Position numbers and translations under genes: made by a program. From Agarilytica sp033852175 (GTDB lineage Bacteria; Pseudomonadota; Gammaproteobacteria; Pseudomonadales; Cellvibrionaceae): 64,000 nucleotides of DNA. The notes under the pieces are model-generated. The model did no database searches and was not told the origin of the DNA. It saw only the letters and a program-made list of their open reading frames with translations. The stretch covers positions 77,085 to 141,084 of the forward strand of contig JAWSUY010000058.1 in assembly GCA_033852175.1 (NCBI GenBank), written 5' to 3'. Positions 1 to 9,134 of the stretch are shown piece by piece. Within the stretch, counting starts at the first letter, position 1. Each line of letters begins with the position of its first letter.

Positions 1-1167
1 TCGTTTGAATTAGACACACCGCCTGACATGCATTTTCAATCGTCGATGCAAGACTTAACCGAGCTACTACTGAATATAGCAGTGGAAGCAGGCGGTGAAA
101 TGACCGTCGACGATATTAAAATCTTGGTTCGCACCTTAATTCCTGGCGATGCGTTTACATCACCTCCAGAAGGCGGAATCAGTTCTCCCCCATTATCCTC
201 ACCTGATCTGTCCAATGTGATAGACCCTGGCAATTTACAGGAATTATTTAACGCGGCGTTTCTAGTCTGGGTGACTGAAGTAAAAACCTGTCTGTTGTCA
301 CAAAGTATTGGAAATAATATTGAAACCGTACCTGGTGACCCATTCCAAAAATGCGTATTTTTAGCCGCAATAGAAGTGGATGTCGAAACCATCGATGGCC
401 TTGTACGAATTGACGCAGGCACAAGCGTGTCAATAGACGAGCAATATCGACAAATACTGCTCAACACCCAAGCCATGCAAAATTACTTGGGGCCGTTGTC
501 GACCTGGGCGAAAACCCTGGCAGATTTTGTAATGCCAGAGGAACTTGCTGGCCCAATTGATGAAGAATCCCTCGTCCATATCGATAGTGACGAAACCATA
601 AACGGGTCAAAAACATTCGAAGCACCGCTGCTTTTAAATGGTGATGGTCGTGTGCGAAAACGCATAAGTTTATCCGCGCATCAAGCCCATCATGGGCGCG
701 GAGCTGCACGCGGGCTATTCTCGAACACATTACCGGCAATGCATTTTCTAACCACCGGCCCCAATGCCTATGGCGGCGAAGCTTTATTCAACATTCCAAT
801 GCCGGACGATATTGATGTTTCTGTACGCCCACAGTTCCGTTTGATATGGGGTTTTCAAGGCGCACCAGAGCCGTCAGCGATCGCCTTCGATTGGCGAGTT
901 GGCGCGCAATTTTATGAAGCGAACGAATCGGTACCAGGTTCCCCCTTTGAATTTATAAATATTGCCATGGCCGAGCCCAGCGTGCGTCGTAACGATGTGT
1001 TAGTTACTGCATTTCAAGAATTCGACGGTGATGTCGATCTCACCAGTGATACACAGTTCGGTGCATTGCATATCTCGATACTCGACCCTGGCGTGGCAAT
1101 TTCTCAAATCTACTTGCTGCAAGTAGAAATCGAATACACCGCAAACCGACTCGGTGGGAGTTTATAG
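1..1167 (+). CDS. eCIS fibre/tip-like protein (5' partial)
   Basis: The reading frame is open to the left edge of the window. The first in-window ATG is at 28, but no ribosome-binding site precedes it, so the true start is probably upstream. Around residue 190 there is a stretch reading HIDSDETINGSKTF, a pattern typical of phage tail-fibre proteins, followed by a beta-rich C-terminal half without recognisable catalytic motifs. The next gene begins 2 bp after its stop, so the two are co-transcribed. The eCIS context is inferred from the AAA+ ATPase and the DUF4157 toxin downstream. The likely role is a fibre or tip component of the particle. The family was not identified with certainty. Confidence 0.55.
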   Translation, partial: SFELDTPPDMHFQSSMQDLTELLLNIAVEAGGEMTVDDIKILVRTLIPGDAFTSPPEGGISSPPLSSPDLSNVIDPGNLQELFNAAFLVWVTEVKTCLLSQSIGNNIETVPGDPFQKCVFLAAIEVDVETIDGLVRIDAGTSVSIDEQYRQILLNTQAMQNYLGPLSTWAKTLADFVMPEELAGPIDEESLVHIDSDETINGSKTFEAPLLLNGDGRVRKRISLSAHQAHHGRGAARGLFSNTLPAMHFLTTGPNAYGGEALFNIPMPDDIDVSVRPQFRLIWGFQGAPEPSAIAFDWRVGAQFYEANESVPGSPFEFINIAMAEPSVRRNDVLVTAFQEFDGDVDLTSDTQFGALHISILDPGVAISQIYLLQVEIEYTANRLGGSL

Positions 1168-1169
1168 CC

Positions 1170-2525
1170 ATGAGCTTTAAATCGCTGTTAGAACCGATTA
1201 CCGAAAGTGGTATTAAAAATACAAATTACTTTGAAGGGCGGCTATTAAGCGGAAAAGATTTAACCGAGCAAGAAGCGGCTAACCGTCGACATCGACAACA
1301 ACTAGGCCTAACGATGGGCCATGGCGTGGTCAATGGTTTAAACGTGTCGATCGAAAGTAACGGGGCAGAAGGTTCAGACCCGGTCGTGCGTGTTGATAAA
1401 GGCATGGCCATCACCTTAGAGGGCGATGTGGTTGAATTACCATTGAATTACATCGACTTAAAATTATCCCGAAGTTTTGAAGGACTTGATGCAAGCTTAA
1501 CGGGGTTTAAAAACTGTTCTCCGTTACCGTCTGAAAAACTCGTGCCGAGCGGCGCGGGCTTGTATATCTTGGTTATGTCGCCCGCCAATGCCTATGAAGA
1601 ATATGCCCCCAAAAGTGGATTGCAGAAAAAAGGGATTGCGCATAACTGTGGCAGAGCCTACTTGGTCGAAGGTGTTAAATTTCGCTTAGTGAAATTCGAC
1701 CCCACTTTAATGCCAAACATTTCCGAAGCGACACGATCACAGTTAAGCGATGATCTGCTAAGCACCACCAACCCCGTAACTTTATCGGATATTGAAAACC
1801 TTTCGTTAATGCGCAACTTAGTTGCCCATGTGTGTTTCGGCACAGATGGCGTAATGGAATCAGCAACGGACCCCACCTTTTTAAATAACCCAAAAACCGC
1901 AGTAGGTTTAGATGCCTTGGTCGGGTTGGATGAAGGCTTTGATTCCTGCGACACACCATTGGCCATGATCTACTGGAATTTAGAAGGCATAGCATTTGTG
2001 GATAATTGGGCGGTAAAACGTAAAGCCAGTCAACGTGACATCGTGGCGTATAGCATCCCATCGTTTACACGTCACAGTTATTCTCGGTCAGATGAGAGTC
2101 GTTTACAGTTTCAAGATCAGATTAAATTCCTACAAGATGAAATAGCCGATCTCAGTGAGTTTAATGTAATCGATTATTTCCGTTACCTTCCGCCGGTTGG
2201 TTATATTCCCGTGGATATCGTTAATACGGGATCTGGATTTACGGAAAAAGAATTCTTTGATGATTTAAGTATTCGAAAATCGGTATTTGTTGAAGCCTCT
2301 GGTTTGGTTCCAGTAACGCAGGTTGCGATGACTTATTGGCCGATTGATTTGGAAAGTGAAGAGTTTATGTGGTTATACCGAACGCGGGAAAATGCACAGC
2401 AGGCGGATAATTTATCGATAGGCGTTCAGGAATATATAGTGTTTGCGAGTGGGCATTCTCCCTACGCTGGTAATGCGAGGTTTAATTTGTCGAAGTGGGA
2501 TTATAGTAATTACGGGTTGATTTAG
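1170..2525 (+). CDS. Conserved eCIS-locus accessory protein
   Basis: This 451-residue soluble protein begins with the pattern NYFEGRLLSGKDL (residues ~19-31), followed by an Arg/Gln-rich helix and GHGVVNGL. The same layout (NYF-x-G-x-LL-x3-DL, then HG-x-GVV-x-GL-x-V and a G-x-A-I-x-x-x-G-x-x-V strand) is one I recognise from uncharacterised proteins encoded in eCIS clusters. It has no signal peptide or transmembrane segment. The ATG follows the previous stop by 2 bp, and the GGTGGGAG inside the end of that gene serves as ribosome-binding site. The function is unknown; a structural or baseplate-attached role is inferred from position only. Confidence 0.6.
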   Translation: MSFKSLLEPITESGIKNTNYFEGRLLSGKDLTEQEAANRRHRQQLGLTMGHGVVNGLNVSIESNGAEGSDPVVRVDKGMAITLEGDVVELPLNYIDLKLSRSFEGLDASLTGFKNCSPLPSEKLVPSGAGLYILVMSPANAYEEYAPKSGLQKKGIAHNCGRAYLVEGVKFRLVKFDPTLMPNISEATRSQLSDDLLSTTNPVTLSDIENLSLMRNLVAHVCFGTDGVMESATDPTFLNNPKTAVGLDALVGLDEGFDSCDTPLAMIYWNLEGIAFVDNWAVKRKASQRDIVAYSIPSFTRHSYSRSDESRLQFQDQIKFLQDEIADLSEFNVIDYFRYLPPVGYIPVDIVNTGSGFTEKEFFDDLSIRKSVFVEASGLVPVTQVAMTYWPIDLESEEFMWLYRTRENAQQADNLSIGVQEYIVFASGHSPYAGNARFNLSKWDYSNYGLI

Positions 2526-2531
2526 GGTTTT

Positions 2532-2580
2532 GGGTGATGGGTGATGGGTGATGGGTGACGGGTGACGGGTGACGGGTGTG
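2532..2580 (+). repeat. Tandem heptamer GGGTGAT/GGGTGAC, 7 units
   Basis: Three units of GGGTGAT, three of GGGTGAC and one GGGTGTG follow each other without gaps right after the stop codon at 2525. A short degenerate version (GGGTGACTGAAGAC, GGGTGACTGATGAC) lies at 26257-26285, after the other end of this region. It is a simple-sequence tract of unknown function. Confidence 0.85.
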
Positions 2581-2598
2581 GGGCAGACCGCATCGGCT

Positions 2599-2743
2599 AT
2601 ACGGGATGGTTTTCGAAGACACGCTACAAGTACATCCCTGTAGGCTCGCTAATGCCATCCATCGACAGTGTGCTCCTGCACTGTCTACTACACCACATCC
2701 GTGTGGTAATGGCATGAGACGGTCTCCGAAAATCATCCCGCAT
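2599..2743 (+). repeat. Intergenic palindromic element, copy A
   Basis: The 22-nt outer arms at 2599-2620 and 2722-2743 are inverted copies with about three mismatches. Between them lies the core shared with four other elements in this window: GAC-ACGC, then TACATCCCTGTAGGCTCG, a smaller nested hairpin, and ACGGTCT before the right arm. The internal nested stems are ACAGTG/CACTGT and CACCACA/TGTGGT. The arms differ in sequence from copy to copy while the core is conserved. Confidence 0.75.
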
Positions 2744-2929
2744 ACCCGACGCTCAGTGCCAGAATCACTTTTGGGAAAAACAAAACCTCATGAACTGGTA
2801 CGCACTGTCTCCGTACTAACCCACACCGAGGTCAAGCGAAGTGAAGGTATGCATTCCCAAACGAAAATATGGGGACGAGAAAAAAGGCAAATAGAAATAA
2901 CTAGCTACAAGCACGTAGCTACAGGGGTT

Positions 2930-3068
2930 CGGTAAGTATTTGTGAGACCTTGCATTGCCATGGATGGCAATGGACAACTATAGGGATGTAGTTGTTAGAG
3001 CGAAGTAGGATGCCAGAGCCGAGAGCCTACAGGGACGTACTTGTGGCGTGTCTCATAAATGCTTACCG
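2930..3068 (-). repeat. Intergenic palindromic element, copy B (inverted)
   Basis: The arms CGGTAAGTATTTGTGAGAC (2930-2948) and GTCTCATAAATGCTTACCG (3050-3068) are inverted repeats with one mismatch. Read on the minus strand, the core gives GAGACACGCC, AAGTACGTCCCTGTAGGCTC and, at the far end, AGGTCTC, which is the signature of the family. It lies 190 bp from copy A in opposite orientation. The rest of the 2526-3209 gap shows no credible gene. Confidence 0.7.
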
Positions 3069-3209
3069 GATCGCTGTAGCGGGCAAAAATCACGAACAAA
3101 CTAAAACCTGAAAATGTTACATGCTAAATGTAAAAGAAACAGAAAACAGAATTTTTTTAATACAAACGGACGTTAAAAACGTTCTAGCAAAAATATCCGG
3201 GAGGAATTT

Positions 3210-4481
3210 ATGCCAATTGACCTAACCACCGCCCATCCTAGTGATGTGGTTGTCCCACTTTCGGACATGCTAGACCTACTCAGCTCGCGGCTGGAACCAA
3301 GTGAACTGGATGCGCTATCTGAAGAACTCATACTGCGGCGCTCAACACAAGTTGCCGCAGGCGATGTTATTAGCGCAGAACTAATGAACCAGATACTCGC
3401 CGACATCGACAACCTGCAAACCCGTACCACAGTACTGGAAGAGGGTATCCCCGAAGTCGATGCGCCGAAAATTGTATTGGTTTCACCATCCGATGGCGCA
3501 CCGATAGGATCGCAACTTGAAGTATCGGGATTTAATTTAGCGCCCGATCAACTGACCTCAGTACTTATTGCAGGACGAACCGTTACCACCTTCAGTGCAG
3601 CGAGTCATAGCCGTTTATTAGTGTTTGATATTCCGTCTATATTAGGGATTCCACCAGAAGGCGCGGATGTAACTTTGGTTGTGACGAACGAATTTGGCAA
3701 CGACAGTATTACAGTTCGTGTCGAACAAACCATTGTTACAGAATTATCCACGGCGATAACTTTGGGGTATCAAGCATTCCCTGATGAAGAATTAGAAGCC
3801 GATACGGAATATACCGTTACGGTCAGAGTCACGGCGATTACATCACTAGCCGCAACGTATACTATTTCTGCGAGTTTTGATAATCCCGGTTGGACCACTG
3901 AAATAGAAGGGGGGATGAATCAATTGACCATTCCCCGCAGTCAACCCACACCTTTCGTGCAGGATATTGATGTGACGGTGACAACGGGTTCTGCAGGTTC
4001 GTCTGATTTTACATTCAATATAGTGGCTGTAGGTCAGCCATCAGAAAATGCGACCTCAGAAGCCTTGGAATTAGAAATTGGTGATACGCCTGCGGTTAAT
4101 ACCGAAATTACTTTCCAGCCGATTCAAATTAATGCTGCCAATCTCGATGCGTCGACTGGCAATATTCGCGTTGCTGCTGGTGGCTTTGTCACCTTCGGCG
4201 TTAATTCGGTTTTGGGTCCGATTGGAAATTACGTTGTTACAAGTCCTGTTGTAAGCGGCGACCCTGGTGAATTTTGGTCGGCTGCTTTAGTGACATCACC
4301 AAACCCTGCCGCGAATCAGGTAAACGAAAACCACTTAAATGCCATTCGTCTTGATTTGGGTTCCGGGGCACCATTGGCTACTCCGACAGCGACCGTAACA
4401 TTTACGGTCGCACGTACAGGGTCGACCGAACCGCCCGCGGTATTCACGCGGACGATTGAAGTCATGGCGCTGCTCCAGTAG
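3210..4481 (+). CDS. eCIS-locus protein with IPT/TIG-like domain
   Basis: The protein has 423 residues and a strong ribosome-binding site (GGGAGGA) 7 bp before the ATG. Residues ~1-80 are helical and acidic with a short heptad-like stretch ending in LQTRTTVLEEG. Residues ~85-170 look like an immunoglobulin-like IPT/TIG fold (VSPSDGAPIGSQLEVSGFNL, then LLVFDIP and VTNEFGNDS). The remainder is a run of beta strands resembling further Ig-like domains. There is no signal peptide, so it is presumably cytoplasmic until particle assembly. Its place between structural-type genes and the ATPase suggests an external decoration or fibre of the injection particle; this is inference. Confidence 0.55.
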   Translation: MPIDLTTAHPSDVVVPLSDMLDLLSSRLEPSELDALSEELILRRSTQVAAGDVISAELMNQILADIDNLQTRTTVLEEGIPEVDAPKIVLVSPSDGAPIGSQLEVSGFNLAPDQLTSVLIAGRTVTTFSAASHSRLLVFDIPSILGIPPEGADVTLVVTNEFGNDSITVRVEQTIVTELSTAITLGYQAFPDEELEADTEYTVTVRVTAITSLAATYTISASFDNPGWTTEIEGGMNQLTIPRSQPTPFVQDIDVTVTTGSAGSSDFTFNIVAVGQPSENATSEALELEIGDTPAVNTEITFQPIQINAANLDASTGNIRVAAGGFVTFGVNSVLGPIGNYVVTSPVVSGDPGEFWSAALVTSPNPAANQVNENHLNAIRLDLGSGAPLATPTATVTFTVARTGSTEPPAVFTRTIEVMALLQ

Positions 4482-4540
4482 AGATATAAGCGTAGGTTTA
4501 AACAATTACTTAATAAATTACCAGCCATAGGAGTTGGGAT

Positions 4541-6619
4541 ATGAACAAACAAATATCTACTATAACTGAATATTTTACGGTGAAAACTGTTGCCGTTGTA
4601 ACTGTGTTAGTTGGCTTACTTGCTGGCGGTTGTGGCGGCGGTGAAACGACCCCAAGTCCATTTGATACGAATTTTCGTCTAATAGTTCCCAGTACTGCAG
4701 TCGTGTCTGCACCCGCAACGTTAGATGGTTTGGTAACGGATGCGAAGTGGGCCGATTCATTTCGTTTGGATTTGGTCGAGGGCGTTAGCCCCAGCGGAAT
4801 GATTATGGAGGGGGTTACGGACGCAAGTAATCTTTATCTGTATTTTGAAGTTGACGAAACCAATTTTAGTGGGGCGGATATCGTCGCGATTGCGTTGAAT
4901 CCAAGTGCGGGTGCAAACGACAAACGTTTATTGTTGATATACCCCTGTCCTAGTGGAGTGTGTCCCGCAGACGCCACGAATATTACACCGGATATCGATT
5001 ACTTTCTCGATACTAATGATGACGGGACATGGGAATCTCAAGTGACAGATGGAGGAGTAACGGCTCGTACTAGTTTTGCGGGAGGAACTCTGTGGACGGT
5101 CGAAGTGGCGATTCCTCGAGCGGCACCGTTTAATTTCGGCAGTAATGACTACTTTGGTTTTTATACGAATATTATTGCAACGTCTAGTTTCGCAACGGCC
5201 CATGAATATACATGGCCATTTGACCAAGACAGTACGGGTGGTTTGTTAATTTTCGGAACGGAAAGTGCTGTTCCACCCGAGAGCGTGTGGGGTAATGCAA
5301 CTTTGGACTCGTCGATTGGTAACGGCGTTCGTGTGGATGGCTTAGCCACGAATCACAATACATCAACGATCAGTTGGAATGAGGAAAACATATTTACAGC
5401 AGTTGCTCATAATAATACATTAACCGGTGGAAACTTGGTTGCAGCCAATGACGTTAGAGCATCTTTTAAATGGGCCAATTTTGGCTTGCCTTCTCACGAT
5501 ACTTTTCAGCGAATTCCTACCGATGCTTCCCCTGCGCCGGGCAGTTTAACGGCTTATCAAAATATTCAACCGACCGATAGTACGACCTTTCAGTTTAATT
5601 GGACAGTTCCCGTTTCAGATCAAGCCTTCTATCAAACGAATCCGCATTGGTGTGTGAAAGTCGAGTTAGAGTCTAGTGATGTAACGACGGTTTTTTATCG
5701 TCAGTCGATGCAGCGTAATATGAATTTCGCCGAGACGAACTCCCCATTTATGAGTACGGCGACGATTAGCCCACTTGGCCTCAAATTACCGGAAGGTGAT
5801 CGCGAGCACGATTACATTATTACCGAACGTTTTTACAATGTTGATTCGAAATTAAAGTGGTCTTCGAAGCTGGGTGGTATCAAACAATTTGGTGCCCAGC
5901 AATATCGAGCGAAAGTTGCACAAGAGAAAACCTCTCGAATTCGGTTGTCGGTATTACCGCCGATGGAAGCGCTCACGCCATTTAAAAATATTACAGTTAA
6001 GCCTGGTAAACCGGGTGACTCAAACAGTTATACAAAAATATCATTACGCGCCGGTTCGTTAGTGACCTTGATGGTCGATCAGTCGAAAAAGCCTTCAACC
6101 GTTCGAGTCAACTCGCTCAGAACAGAAGCGGTTCAGCCTGCAATTCGTGCGCTTTCATCGGATTCTGTTACTGAGAGAGAAGCCGCTGAAACAAGAGTGT
6201 CAAGCGAAACAGAAGCGATTGCCAACCCCCAGTCGTCAGGCTTGCTTATGGCTTCGTGGGATGGTTTTGAAAAAACACAATTCACCATTAACAATACGAT
6301 TTCATTAAAAGTGCCTAAAGGTAAAACAACTTTGAGCATCGCCCCTCAGGGTAAAGAAACGCGTGCGTCACAGCGGGAAGTATCGCTACGCGTTTATACG
6401 TCAACTTTAGAAAAATACCATTTATTGGCGAATTCATCACTGGCACATGATCGTGATCCTAATGGCATTGTAAATCTGGGAGCAAATTTACCGATTGTGA
6501 CGTATCGCGGTGATAGAAAAACTGGCCGTACAATCAAGATTAAAGGCAAGTCATTTGATGTGTATGAATCTGCCGGAGCCTTTGGCTATATCGTTAAAGG
6601 TAAGGCTGCAACGCCTTAA
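4541..6619 (+). CDS. Large lipoprotein with CBM9/DOMON-like domain
   Basis: The N-terminus has a hydrophobic segment ending in LLAGGC (Cys31), a lipobox, so this 692-residue protein is predicted to be lipid-anchored. Residues ~55-235 resemble the carbohydrate-binding CBM9/DOMON fold: LDGLVTDAKW at the start, LYLYFEVDE, then FLDTNDDGTWE and WTVEVAIPRAA near the end. The rest has no motif I recognise and is beta-rich. GGAG precedes the ATG by 8 bp. It is unusual to find a lipoprotein inside an eCIS operon whose other products are cytoplasmic. It could anchor particles at the cell surface or bind glycans. Binding is a guess from the fold. Confidence 0.6.
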   Translation: MNKQISTITEYFTVKTVAVVTVLVGLLAGGCGGGETTPSPFDTNFRLIVPSTAVVSAPATLDGLVTDAKWADSFRLDLVEGVSPSGMIMEGVTDASNLYLYFEVDETNFSGADIVAIALNPSAGANDKRLLLIYPCPSGVCPADATNITPDIDYFLDTNDDGTWESQVTDGGVTARTSFAGGTLWTVEVAIPRAAPFNFGSNDYFGFYTNIIATSSFATAHEYTWPFDQDSTGGLLIFGTESAVPPESVWGNATLDSSIGNGVRVDGLATNHNTSTISWNEENIFTAVAHNNTLTGGNLVAANDVRASFKWANFGLPSHDTFQRIPTDASPAPGSLTAYQNIQPTDSTTFQFNWTVPVSDQAFYQTNPHWCVKVELESSDVTTVFYRQSMQRNMNFAETNSPFMSTATISPLGLKLPEGDREHDYIITERFYNVDSKLKWSSKLGGIKQFGAQQYRAKVAQEKTSRIRLSVLPPMEALTPFKNITVKPGKPGDSNSYTKISLRAGSLVTLMVDQSKKPSTVRVNSLRTEAVQPAIRALSSDSVTEREAAETRVSSETEAIANPQSSGLLMASWDGFEKTQFTINNTISLKVPKGKTTLSIAPQGKETRASQREVSLRVYTSTLEKYHLLANSSLAHDRDPNGIVNLGANLPIVTYRGDRKTGRTIKIKGKSFDVYESAGAFGYIVKGKAATP

Positions 6620-6682
6620 AATATCATCTTAAAATTAGTATCTAAAGCCCGATACGCCTAAATTCAAGCAACGAGAATTTCT

Positions 6683-9109
6683 ATGTTAAGCGATAGAATT
6701 TGTCAGTTAAATGTTCGATCTTCGACTGGAGATTCTCGGGCTTTGCGAATGGGCGTGTCACAACTGTTAAACGCTGTGGATTTTAGACCGTCGGGTATGC
6801 CACCGTCGGCCATTTTAATGATTGATAAAGTTGTCGAAACGATGCCGAGCAGATCATTGAATGGAGCTGTGAATGGATTGCCGTCCAATAATCGCGCAGC
6901 ATTAGCCGCGAAACAACAATGGGAATCTACGCTAAAAGTTCGATTAGATTCGGTTTACAAAAAAGCAATCAGACCGCATAAAGGCCGCTTGAGTGGCAGC
7001 TCGAAGGCGGTTGTCTTTAGTGACCAAGCCGAACTGGTCGCGTGTTTATGCCACGATATTATCGAAGGTAGCGCCAATCAAAAATGGTGGTGGAAGCGTA
7101 CCTATTCCGAACAATTCCTTGCCGCCAATATTTCATCCGCACTTACGTCTTGTCTGCTCGATAATACCAAGTTAATCCCCATGGTGGTGGACACCTTGGC
7201 AGACTGGGATCAAGGGATCTCTTTGGTTAAACGACTTAGCAATAACGATGCGGAAAGCTTATTAGCTGCAGTCTTGCACGTATTTTCATTTTTTGGTCTT
7301 GCGGCGAAGCTTGAAGGCGTTCGTCATCAGTCTAAAACTGACAATAAAAATACTTCAGGGAATTCTCACCTTATTGATAGCCGATTGATAGGCCGTCATG
7401 AATCTATAATTCATGACGCCAGTGATACACCAATAGAGCAGTCGCCAGCGCATTACTTGGATCGTGGGTATCGGGCATTGTCCGATCGCAATGATGACAA
7501 CACGGATCAAAGAGAGTTTGAAAAGACCGGCCACTATGTAAAACAACGTTTGAATTATCCTCCTTGGATGCTGATGTTTGACGCACAAGGTTGGGAACGC
7601 CACCTGGGGCGGGCGCAAGCGTGTTTGCTTGGCGTCGCCCGCTTAGCAGCTTCAAAGCCTCAGGTATTGCGTAATCGTGTTTTTGAAGATCAGATAGTCC
7701 ATTGGTGGCAACAAACGCAAAACGTCGAAGTTAGTGATCAAATATTTTCAGGGCAAGGAGCTGAGACCGGCGCGGGTTTAGCGGGTCTACAGAATGACTC
7801 TATTTTTCCTGATACTGATGATGCTGTTGTGAATGAAACTGATGTTGGCGATTCACTATTTTCGTCGTTGCACGGACTCGAAAACACTAAAAAAACTGTT
7901 TCAAATAATAAAAACAAACAATACGTTTCAGAAGAAACTATTGATGGTGGTGGAGAGGGTAATCGTATGGACGATACAGTCGATGAAACGTTTCGAATTG
8001 ATCAGGTTAAATCTGATGGTCAGGTATCCAGTGATGTTTCAATTACGGATAAAGAAAATGACACAGGAATTTCCGAAGTTAAGGGAGTCGAATCACAACG
8101 TGAGGCTGTTGAATTACTTGATCTTCCCAGAAACTCCAATATTACCGACGCACTTAAGAAGTGTGATTCGCAAAATGAACGTTTGACTGAAGCGCTCGAC
8201 GATAAACTCTATTTACAAGGCGGGATGTTAGATACCCAATTGAGTGGATGCTTCTACTTAATCAATCTCCTCGAGCAATTGGAGTTACCGGAGTGTATGA
8301 ATGAAGCGTGGGGTATCGATAGGGTGCTTAGTCGATGGGCATTGCTAGAACTGGTGTCGCGATCGTTAATTGGCGATCAAATAGCTGACTTCAAAAACGA
8401 CTCTATTTGGAACCTTTTTGCAAAATTGGATGACCGGAATGCGAAGTCCCGTATCGGTGAACAGTTAAAATCCTATCCTGATTATAATCTGCCGTTAGAT
8501 TGGTGGCATTATCTGCTTGAACATGGAGACGCTGCTAATCTAGACAATGAGAGCGGAGAATCAAAATCCCAAGAAGTTGAGGTGCATTGGGCAATGCAGC
8601 GTGAAACGCTGCGTATATGGTCACAGGGCTGCATCATTGTTGAGCGAAAGATAAAGCTCTTTGGTTTGGATTTGGAATCGCGTAACGCAAAAAAATACGA
8701 TGATATAAAAATCAAGATAGTTGACGAAAGTTTGCAGGCGTATCGTAAATCCGGCTGTGAGGTATCGCTTATTCAAAGTGATTTCGAAAAGGCTCCCATT
8801 GAAGAAGTTATTCTTCACAACAAAAAAAACATTTCACCGTCTATGCAACGCTGGGCATCGTTGACGACTCCCTTTATCCGGCATTACCTGAAAAGCCAAT
8901 TGTCGCTCGACAGTCTAGGTAACGATGTTTTAATCGATACCTTATTTCAATTTCCCAGTCGGGTTTATTTCACGTCTAGCCACATAGATGTAGTAGCCGA
9001 ATTGAAGCACACTCGGCTCGATGTGCGGTGTTCGGGGTTGGACCAAAACCCAGGTTGGTTGCCGCTGTTTGGTCGGGTTTTTCAATTTCACTTTTCATCG
9101 GGCCTTTAA
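6683..9109 (+). CDS. Large eCIS-associated protein upstream of the ATPase
   Basis: This 808-residue protein has no signal peptide. Residues 1-60 carry a pattern (LLNAVDFRPSGMPPSAILMI) that I associate with uncharacterised large proteins encoded just before the AAA+ ATPase in eCIS clusters. Residues ~130-230 contain WWWKRTYSEQF followed by helices. Residues ~345-480 are acidic, Asn/Asp/Lys-rich and probably disordered, then a structured C-terminal part follows. The stop is 25 bp before the ATPase start, so the two are translated from one transcript. A link to tape-measure or terminal-cap functions is possible but not shown by the sequence. Confidence 0.5.
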   Translation: MLSDRICQLNVRSSTGDSRALRMGVSQLLNAVDFRPSGMPPSAILMIDKVVETMPSRSLNGAVNGLPSNNRAALAAKQQWESTLKVRLDSVYKKAIRPHKGRLSGSSKAVVFSDQAELVACLCHDIIEGSANQKWWWKRTYSEQFLAANISSALTSCLLDNTKLIPMVVDTLADWDQGISLVKRLSNNDAESLLAAVLHVFSFFGLAAKLEGVRHQSKTDNKNTSGNSHLIDSRLIGRHESIIHDASDTPIEQSPAHYLDRGYRALSDRNDDNTDQREFEKTGHYVKQRLNYPPWMLMFDAQGWERHLGRAQACLLGVARLAASKPQVLRNRVFEDQIVHWWQQTQNVEVSDQIFSGQGAETGAGLAGLQNDSIFPDTDDAVVNETDVGDSLFSSLHGLENTKKTVSNNKNKQYVSEETIDGGGEGNRMDDTVDETFRIDQVKSDGQVSSDVSITDKENDTGISEVKGVESQREAVELLDLPRNSNITDALKKCDSQNERLTEALDDKLYLQGGMLDTQLSGCFYLINLLEQLELPECMNEAWGIDRVLSRWALLELVSRSLIGDQIADFKNDSIWNLFAKLDDRNAKSRIGEQLKSYPDYNLPLDWWHYLLEHGDAANLDNESGESKSQEVEVHWAMQRETLRIWSQGCIIVERKIKLFGLDLESRNAKKYDDIKIKIVDESLQAYRKSGCEVSLIQSDFEKAPIEEVILHNKKNISPSMQRWASLTTPFIRHYLKSQLSLDSLGNDVLIDTLFQFPSRVYFTSSHIDVVAELKHTRLDVRCSGLDQNPGWLPLFGRVFQFHFSSGL

Positions 9110-9134
9110 CTATGTGTGACACGAGGAAATGCTA

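Noticed and set aside
2576..2935. 119-aa open frame on +
   Set aside because: It runs through the palindromic element A and low-complexity DNA; no ribosome-binding site and no domain pattern.
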